Source: CAZHDI01 sp964531285 (GTDB lineage Bacteria; Pseudomonadota; Alphaproteobacteria; JAJFIK01). Taken from it: DNA of 5,508 nt. The DNA lies in contig CAZHDI010000153.1 in NCBI GenBank assembly GCA_964531285.1, forward strand, positions 1 to 5,508. Reading direction: 5' to 3'. This document shows, piece after piece, positions 1 to 3,965 of this stretch. Under the pieces are notes generated by a model. The model ran no database searches, had not been told where the DNA came from, and saw only the letters and a list, made by a program, of their open reading frames with translations. The stretch's first letter is position 1; every line of letters starts with the position of its first letter. Both the position numbers and the translations under genes were made by a program.

Positions 1-648
1 CTACCCCCGCGCCGTGCGGCGGTACACCAGTACGTCGCGCACGCCGCCCCGGTCGGGGTAATACCGCTGCTCGGCCCGCACGAAGATGAAACCAAGTTTC
101 TTCAGCACACCGATGGAGGCGCTATTCTCGGCGAAGGTCACGGCCTCGGTACGGCGGATCGAAAAGGTTGCCTCGAACCAATCCAGACCGGCCTGGGCGG
201 CCTCGCTGGCCAGCCCCTCGCCCCAATGGGGTTTGGCGATCCAATAGCCGATCTCGCCGATGCGGCTGAACGCCCGCGGCCGGGACACGCGCAGCGACAA
301 GGTGCCGATAAAGGTGCCGTCGGCCCGGCGCTCAAGCGCCAGCGCGCAGCCGCGCCCGCGCGCCGCGATCCGGATTTCCCGCGCAATCCAGTCGCGCGCG
401 TCTTCCTCCGAATACGGAAACGGCAACTCGCCGGTCTGCTTGGCCACGTCCCACTCGCCCATGAACGCGGCCACGGCGGCGGCATCGCCCGCCCGCAACC
501 GGCGCAGGCGCAGGCGCGGCGTCAGGATGGGCAGCGTATCCAGGACCGTCTCAGCTGCGATAGTCGGCGTTGATCGAAATATAGCCGTGCGTGAGATCGC
601 AGGTCCAAATCGTGGCAGCCGCCGAGCCGGAGCCCACGTCAACCTCAA
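1..648 (-). CDS. GNAT-family N-acetyltransferase, RimJ/RimL-like (start uncertain)
   Basis: Predicted cytosolic acetyl-CoA-dependent N-acetyltransferase; the substrate (protein N-terminus, amino acid or small amine) cannot be read from sequence. Numbering from the TTG at 648, the usual first strand (LPILTPRLRLRRL) begins near residue 39. The acetyl-CoA loop is WGEGLASEA near residues 142-150, preceded by GEIGYWIAKPH, and the late ENSASIGVLKKLGF motif lies near residues 175-188. This order fits the Acetyltransf_3 (RimJ/RimL) type. The TAG stop is at bases 1-3. No ATG or GTG lies upstream of the conserved core. In-frame TTG codons at 654, 648 and 642 fall inside the argJ 3' end, and a CTG lies at 543. 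I chose TTG 648 because AGGAG sits 7 nt before it, although those bases also encode ArgJ. The first 35 or so residues do not look like GNAT sequence. It is probably co-transcribed with argJ. Family assignment is confident; start and substrate are not. Confidence 0.85.
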   Translation of the reverse strand: MRLTWAPARRLPRFGPAISRTAIFRSTPTIAAETVLDTLPILTPRLRLRRLRAGDAAAVAAFMGEWDVAKQTGELPFPYSEEDARDWIAREIRIAARGRGCALALERRADGTFIGTLSLRVSRPRAFSRIGEIGYWIAKPHWGEGLASEAAQAGLDWFEATFSIRRTEAVTFAENSASIGVLKKLGFIFVRAEQRYYPDRGGVRDVLVYRRTARG

Positions 649-2014
649 TCGCAATCTCCTGTTCCTTCATGGCCCGCGACAGCGCGCCCTCGTCATACCG
701 GGGATGGCGCGCGCCCTTGGCCGCGACCGGCAGCCCGGCGATCTTGATCGCAAGGCGCACCGGATCGAAGGCCACGCCGGCCTTGCCCAGCGCCATGACG
801 ATCCGGCCCCAATTGGCATCCTCGCCCGCAATCGCGGTCTTGACCAGGGGGGAGTTCGCCACCGCCTGGCCTAACATACGGGCCGCGCGGGTGGTTTCCG
901 CGCCCTTGATGTCGATTCTGACGAGTTTGGTCGCGCCCTCGCCGTCCCGGACCACCTGAAGCGCCAGATCGTGCATGACCGCGTGCCAGGCCTTGCGGAA
1001 GGCCGCCAGGCGCTTGTCCCCGGCCCGGGTGACCGGCGCATGCCCGGCCTGACCGGTCGCGAAAGCCAGCACCGTGTCATTGGTCGAGGTGTCGCTGTCC
1101 ACCGTGATGGTGTTGAAGGTATCGCGCGTGCCCAACAGCAGCAGGGTTTGGAGCACATCCGGCGGCAGGGCCGCGTCGGTGACCAGAAACGCGAGCATGG
1201 TGGCCATGTCCGGCGCGATCATGCCGGAGCCCTTGGCGATGCCGTTGATGGTCACCGGCACATCGTCGATGAGCGCGGTTGCCGTCGCCGCTTTGGGAAA
1301 GGTGTCGGTGGTCATGATCGCGGTCGCGGCATCGGACCAGGACGACGGGCGGGCCTGACCGGCCTCCAACAGACCCGGAAGCGCCGTTACGATGGGCGCC
1401 GGATCGAGCGGTTCGCCGATGACGCCGGTCGAGGCCATGAACACCTCGCGCTGGCGGCATTTCAAGTCCTTGGCACCGGCCTGACCGACGGCCTTGACCG
1501 TCTCCATGCCCGCCTTGCCGGTGAACGCATTGGCATTGCCCGCATTCACGACCAGCAGGCGCGCCTCGCCGCCGGCCTTGCCCAGATGATCCCGGCACCA
1601 CGCCACCGGCGCGGCCGCCGCGGCGGACCGGGTGAAGACGCCGGCCGCCGCCGTTCCGGGTGCAAACTGCGCCACCAGCAGATCGGGACGGCCGGTGTAT
1701 TTCGTGCCCAGCCCGGTCACCGCGATATCGGCGCCGGCGACGGGCGGCAGATCGGGCAGCGCTTTGGGCGCCAGCGGCGAGCGCGGCAGGGCCTTCTTCG
1801 CCTTGGGCTTGGGGGCGGCCGGTTCGGGCGGCATGGGCGGGCTCTGCTCGGCGGCATGGCGGCGCAGAAGCGAACTCCTGAGGGCCGCGGCCAGCGGATC
1901 GAGCGCGTGCTGAAGATCGAGCCGGCCCGTGGCTTTGCCGGCAGCGGCGGCGCGGGCCGATTTAGCACGGGCGCGCCCGCGCACGGGCGGCGTCTTTTTG
2001 GGCGGACGGGCCAT
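551..2014 (-). CDS. argJ: Arginine biosynthesis protein ArgJ (glutamate N-acetyltransferase / ornithine acetyltransferase) with N-terminal extension
   Basis: Transfers the acetyl group from N-acetylornithine to glutamate, releasing ornithine (cyclic arginine pathway, cytosol). Some ArgJ enzymes also make N-acetylglutamate from acetyl-CoA; sequence alone does not decide this. The 487-residue product shows the family landmarks: SPLAPKALPDLPPVAG (79-94), NAGNANAFTG (157-166), the oxyanion-hole STGVIG (195-200), TTDTFPK (235-241), KGSGMIAPDMATML (261-274), DSDTSTND (306-313), DGEGATK (357-363) and the typical C-terminus THGYISINADYRS. Self-cleavage is expected between Ala271 and Thr272, Thr272 becoming the beta-chain nucleophile. 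All key residues are present. The ATG at 2014 has AAGGGGG 8 nt upstream. This start leaves about 77 residues rich in Ala, Arg, Lys and Pro before the core, whereas most ArgJ proteins (about 400-415 residues) begin almost at SPLAP. An internal ATG at 1834 (residue 61) is an alternative with a poorer ribosome site. The GNAT gene overlaps or abuts its 3' end. Confidence 0.96.
   Translation of the reverse strand: MARPPKKTPPVRGRARAKSARAAAAGKATGRLDLQHALDPLAAALRSSLLRRHAAEQSPPMPPEPAAPKPKAKKALPRSPLAPKALPDLPPVAGADIAVTGLGTKYTGRPDLLVAQFAPGTAAAGVFTRSAAAAAPVAWCRDHLGKAGGEARLLVVNAGNANAFTGKAGMETVKAVGQAGAKDLKCRQREVFMASTGVIGEPLDPAPIVTALPGLLEAGQARPSSWSDAATAIMTTDTFPKAATATALIDDVPVTINGIAKGSGMIAPDMATMLAFLVTDAALPPDVLQTLLLLGTRDTFNTITVDSDTSTNDTVLAFATGQAGHAPVTRAGDKRLAAFRKAWHAVMHDLALQVVRDGEGATKLVRIDIKGAETTRAARMLGQAVANSPLVKTAIAGEDANWGRIVMALGKAGVAFDPVRLAIKIAGLPVAAKGARHPRYDEGALSRAMKEQEIAIEVDVGSGSAAATIWTCDLTHGYISINADYRS
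656..660 (-). promoter_or_regulatory. Possible Shine-Dalgarno for the GNAT gene inside argJ
   Basis: AGGAG on the minus strand ends 7 nt before an in-frame TTG (648-646). The same bases encode Gln-Glu of ArgJ, so the match may be coincidence. It is listed because it is the only evidence favouring one of several non-ATG starts. Confidence 0.3.
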
Positions 2015-2022
2015 GGACGGAT

Positions 2023-2029
2023 CCCCCTT
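2023..2029 (-). promoter_or_regulatory. Shine-Dalgarno of argJ
   Basis: AAGGGGG on the minus strand lies 8 nt before the ATG at 2014. It supports the long form of ArgJ, including the basic extension, over the internal ATG at 1834. Confidence 0.6.
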
Positions 2030-2073
2030 CACTCTGGGGTTGTTGGCAGGGCGCGCAGCATTCCCGGTTTGCC

Positions 2074-2090
2074 GGCCCTTCGCAAGGGCC
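2074..2090. repeat. Inverted repeat, 7-bp arms with 3-nt centre
   Basis: GGCCCTT-CGC-AAGGGCC is a perfect inverted repeat in the argJ divergent spacer. No T-tract follows on either strand, so a rho-independent terminator is unlikely. An operator or an mRNA leader hairpin are both possible. Confidence 0.5.
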
Positions 2091-2110
2091 AATGAGCGCA
2101 GCGGCGGGGG

Positions 2111-2121
2111 CAAGGCCCTTG
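2111..2121. repeat. Short inverted repeat CAAGG-C-CCTTG
   Basis: A perfect 5-bp-arm palindrome whose centre is 34 bp from the centre of the inverted repeat at 2074-2090. Both contain GCAAGG and CCTT words. It could be the second half of a paired operator, but short GC-rich palindromes also occur by chance. Confidence 0.35.
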
Positions 2122-2174
2122 AGCCGGCCTGCGCCCGCCCGTAGGGTCAGGGCCGAACCGAGACCGTCGCAGGC

Positions 2175-2184
2175 AAAAGGGGGG
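2175..2184 (+). promoter_or_regulatory. Shine-Dalgarno of the polytopic membrane protein gene
   Basis: AAAAGGGGGG ends 7 nt before the ATG at 2192. This favours that ATG over the in-frame TTG at 2186, which would be only 1 nt from the purine tract. Confidence 0.6.
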
Positions 2185-2191
2185 CTTGCAG

Positions 2192-3565
2192 ATGAGCGAC
2201 CTATTCGACGTCGAGCGCAGCGTGATGGCGCTCATCGCCCGGGAGACGGGCCGCATCGTCGATTTCGACTGGCTCACCGCCATTGTCTATCTGATCACGA
2301 TCGTCATCGGCGCCGTGGCCTCGGGCTATCTGATGAACGCCCAGACCGGCCGGGCGCCCAAGGACCGTGCCTATATGGATGCCGGCGCCTCCCCCTGGGT
2401 GCCGATTCTGCACACCAGCGTCTCGGCGCTCCTGGCCGCCGCGCTCTATTACATCCTCACTGGACGGATCTTTGTCGAATATATCGTCGTGCTGACCGCG
2501 TCGGTCATCGGCACGCGGATCTTTTTCGTCATCGCCGATGCGGTCATCGGTATTTCCGACATCGGCCGCAAGGAAAAGATCCGCATCCTCGGCAATATCC
2601 ATATGGGTGTCGCACCGCGCGTCTTGGTCCTGGGCCTCTTGGTCGTGATGACACTGGCGCTTTACTACACATGGTGGGTCGCGCTTCAGACCTCGTTCCG
2701 GGTGGACCTGAGCGAAACCGCCGTCGAGACCCGCGTTGCGATCCTGCTCTTTGTGATCCCGGCCATGCTCGGCTTCGTACTGCAAATGCCGATCTACGTC
2801 CCGGCGCTGGCCAACAAATATCTCGACGGGCAGGTGCGCAGCTATGTTTTGTCGCGCCTGGTGCCGGTGTGTCTCACCGCGTCGATCATGGTCGTGCTGC
2901 CCAGTGTCGTGTTCGGCGAGGAGGCCCGCGCCTATATCGCCTGGCTGCCGGAACTCGACGATCTTGTCTGGCTGCCGCTGTCGCTGTTCCTGGCGGTCGG
3001 GGTGATCCCGTTCGGCATCGGGCTGCTGAACCATCAGTCCTTCATCATCGACTGCAAGAAATTCCATCGCGGCTGGCTCCAGCAGCTGTCGGAAGCCTTA
3101 GGAGACCCCCAGCGCCTGGAGACCCAGAAGCGCGCGCTCGTCAATGAGATGGTGCTGATGGCCCGGCGCAGCCGCTACTACGAGAATTATATGTATGCGC
3201 TGGCCAACCGGCATTTCGGCGACGACTCCGAGAAGCTCGCCGCATTCGAAGCCATGATCGGCATGTCGCGGGGCATGCTCGACCAGGAGCAGTTCAACAT
3301 CATCGCCGACAAATATGCCGAATTGCCCCTCTGGGATTATCCGACCACCCTGATCGACGATCTGTTCCTCTACTGGTCGTCGCTGGAGGATGGGACGGTC
3401 ACCGCCGACAAGATCGCGGTCTGGACCAATCGGCTGGGCGCCGACAACGACGATCTGCGCCGGGACATCGTCTCGCCGATCACGACGGCGGTGGTTTCGG
3501 GCCTGGCCGGACCGGCCTTCGCCTGGCTCTACGCCTATGCCGAAACCCTGCTCACCGCGCGGTGA
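2192..3565 (+). CDS. Unrecognised polytopic inner-membrane protein, about 7 membrane segments plus soluble C-terminal region
   Basis: I do not recognise the family. The 457-residue product has hydrophobic segments at about 27-48, 70-91, 95-118, 141-165, 182-203, 218-240 and 256-278. Basic residues cluster after segment 1 (GRAPKDR), segment 3 (GRKEKIR), segment 5 (NKYLDGQVR) and segment 7 (CKKFHR). The loops at 166-181 and 241-256 are acidic or neutral. By the positive-inside rule this implies N-terminus out and C-terminus in. There is no clear cleavable signal peptide. The soluble tail (about 285-457) is rich in charged and aromatic residues, including RRSRYYENYMYALANRHFGD (325-344), YWSSLED (394-400) and WTNRLGADNDD (411-421). 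It ends in a mildly hydrophobic stretch (428-453) that could be an amphipathic helix or an eighth segment. No Walker, kinase, GGDEF, transporter or metal-site motif was seen. Base composition matches the neighbours, with one rare TTA codon at Leu303. It has its own ribosome site and ends 8 nt from a convergent mini-gene. It is surely a gene; its role is unknown. Confidence 0.9.
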   Translation: MSDLFDVERSVMALIARETGRIVDFDWLTAIVYLITIVIGAVASGYLMNAQTGRAPKDRAYMDAGASPWVPILHTSVSALLAAALYYILTGRIFVEYIVVLTASVIGTRIFFVIADAVIGISDIGRKEKIRILGNIHMGVAPRVLVLGLLVVMTLALYYTWWVALQTSFRVDLSETAVETRVAILLFVIPAMLGFVLQMPIYVPALANKYLDGQVRSYVLSRLVPVCLTASIMVVLPSVVFGEEARAYIAWLPELDDLVWLPLSLFLAVGVIPFGIGLLNHQSFIIDCKKFHRGWLQQLSEALGDPQRLETQKRALVNEMVLMARRSRYYENYMYALANRHFGDDSEKLAAFEAMIGMSRGMLDQEQFNIIADKYAELPLWDYPTTLIDDLFLYWSSLEDGTVTADKIAVWTNRLGADNDDLRRDIVSPITTAVVSGLAGPAFAWLYAYAETLLTAR

Positions 3566-3573
3566 CCGGGCCT

Positions 3574-3681
3574 CTAAACCGGCAGGTCGGCGGGGATCAC
3601 GAAAAACGCCAGCACGCTGGACAGAACAAGCAGGGCGGCGGCGACCAGAAGCAGGATCCGGGTGACGACGGGCGATGACAT
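3574..3681 (-). CDS. Small single-pass membrane protein, 35 residues, unknown function
   Basis: A 36-codon frame, ATG at 3681 to TAG at 3574. Residues 1-8 are MSSPVVTR. Residues 9-29 are almost entirely aliphatic or aromatic (ILLLVAAALL, then VLSSVLAFFVI), enough for one membrane helix. The tail PADLPV is short and acidic. Arg8 just before the helix suggests N-terminus inside. The strongest support is AGGAGGT placed 6 nt before the ATG, the best ribosome site in the window. Third codon positions are mostly G or C, as in neighbouring genes. It is convergent with the polytopic membrane-protein gene (8 nt between stops) and divergent from secA. No homologue is recognised. A membrane-complex accessory subunit or regulator is possible but is pure inference; a chance hydrophobic frame is the alternative. 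Confidence 0.65.
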   Translation of the reverse strand: MSSPVVTRILLLVAAALLVLSSVLAFFVIPADLPV

Positions 3682-3687
3682 GGGCTG

Positions 3688-3694
3688 ACCTCCT
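3688..3694 (-). promoter_or_regulatory. Strong Shine-Dalgarno of the 35-residue membrane protein
   Basis: AGGAGGT on the minus strand, 6 nt before the ATG at 3681, matches the 16S anti-Shine-Dalgarno core at ideal spacing. It is the main reason to regard the short frame as translated. Confidence 0.65.
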
Positions 3695-3718
3695 GGCGCC
3701 TCGCTTGGGTTGGCGCCT
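3694..3718. repeat. Two TGGCGCCT repeats, 17 bp apart
   Basis: Identical copies of TGGCGCCT occupy 3694-3701 and 3711-3718; each has the palindromic core GGCGCC. They lie just upstream of the mini-gene ribosome site and within the spacer region of the possible secA promoter, where an operator could sit. Chance is possible in GC-rich DNA. Confidence 0.4.
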
Positions 3719-3733
3719 GCCACCCCTTATATA
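3705..3733 (+). promoter_or_regulatory. Candidate sigma-70-type promoter toward secA
   Basis: TTGGGT (3705-3710) and TATATA (3728-3733) are separated by exactly 17 bp. TATATA is the most AT-rich hexamer in the spacer and lies in a palindrome, CCCCT-TATAT-AGGGG (3723-3737), so it could also serve as a -10 for the leftward mini-gene. The -35 match is weak. Confidence 0.35.
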
Positions 3734-3760
3734 GGGGAAGCGCCGGATTGGGCAGGTGTC

Positions 3761-3780
3761 CGGCACGCCGCCGCGTGCCG
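3761..3780. repeat. 8-bp perfect hairpin in the secA leader
   Basis: CGGCACGC-CGCC-GCGTGCCG has 8 G/C-rich pairs and a 4-nt loop. No T-tract follows on either strand, so it is not a typical terminator. It would lie in the 5' leader of secA if the promoter at 3705-3733 is used. Confidence 0.5.
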
Positions 3781-3955
3781 CTTGGCCGACCGGGCCCTGA
3801 GCGGCTATGACAGGGCGGACAGAAAACACGACGCGGCCCGCCGGACGGCGGTCCTCACAGCTCGGGTTCGGGGAGGCACCCCGGAGACGGCACCAGACAG
3901 ACCGGTCCTTGAGGCGCGCGATCCTGCGCTGCCCGGGCGGCCGGCACAGCGGAAG

Positions 3956-3960
3956 AAGGA
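3956..3960 (+). promoter_or_regulatory. Shine-Dalgarno of secA
   Basis: AAGGA ends 5 nt before the ATG at 3966. It supports the conventional SecA start (MLGF) over an in-frame ATG at 3807. Confidence 0.6.
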
Positions 3961-3965
3961 CGATC

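Larger units (their letters stand above)
2015..2191. other. Divergent intergenic region argJ / membrane-protein gene
   Basis: This 177-nt spacer must carry the promoters for leftward argJ and the rightward membrane-protein gene. I found no convincing -35/-10 pair in either direction. It contains the ribosome sites of both genes and two short inverted repeats (2074-2090 and 2111-2121). No plausible small gene was seen. Confidence 0.6.
3682..3965. other. Divergent intergenic region, small membrane gene / secA leader
   Basis: This 284-nt spacer is unusually long for such a compact window. It holds the ribosome site of the leftward mini-gene, two TGGCGCCT copies, an AT-rich palindrome with a promoter-like pair, an 8-bp hairpin at 3761-3780, a second smaller stem at 3867-3885, and the secA ribosome site. 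If transcription starts just after the TATATA element, the secA leader is about 225 nt. No second gene was found in it. Confidence 0.6.

Noticed and set aside
2048..2090. argJ promoter from TTGCGA and AATGCT at 17-bp spacing on the minus strand
   Set aside because: The -10 match is too poor and similar pairs occur by chance; not listed as a feature.
971..2095. Long plus-strand open frame opposite argJ
   Set aside because: Its translation is rich in Arg, Gly and His with no domain pattern. It is the antisense shadow of a certain argJ in GC-rich DNA.
2201..3067. Minus-strand open frame opposite the membrane protein
   Set aside because: Asp/His/Arg/Gln-rich translation typical of the antisense of hydrophobic codons; the plus-strand frame has clear membrane segments and a ribosome site.
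2192..3565. Microbial rhodopsin, suggested by seven segments with N-out/C-in topology
   Set aside because: The seventh segment (about 256-278) has no lysine for retinal attachment, and no rhodopsin motifs are present.
3761..3780. Rho-independent terminator at the 8-bp hairpin
   Set aside because: There is no run of T on either strand after the stem.
3807..3965. In-frame ATG at 3807 that would add 53 residues to the N-terminus of SecA
   Set aside because: The frame is open, but the added sequence is Arg-rich with codons such as AGA, AGG, ACA and TCA that are uncommon in the surrounding genes. No good ribosome site precedes it, and the conserved SecA N-terminus begins at the ATG at 3966, which has AAGGA upstream.
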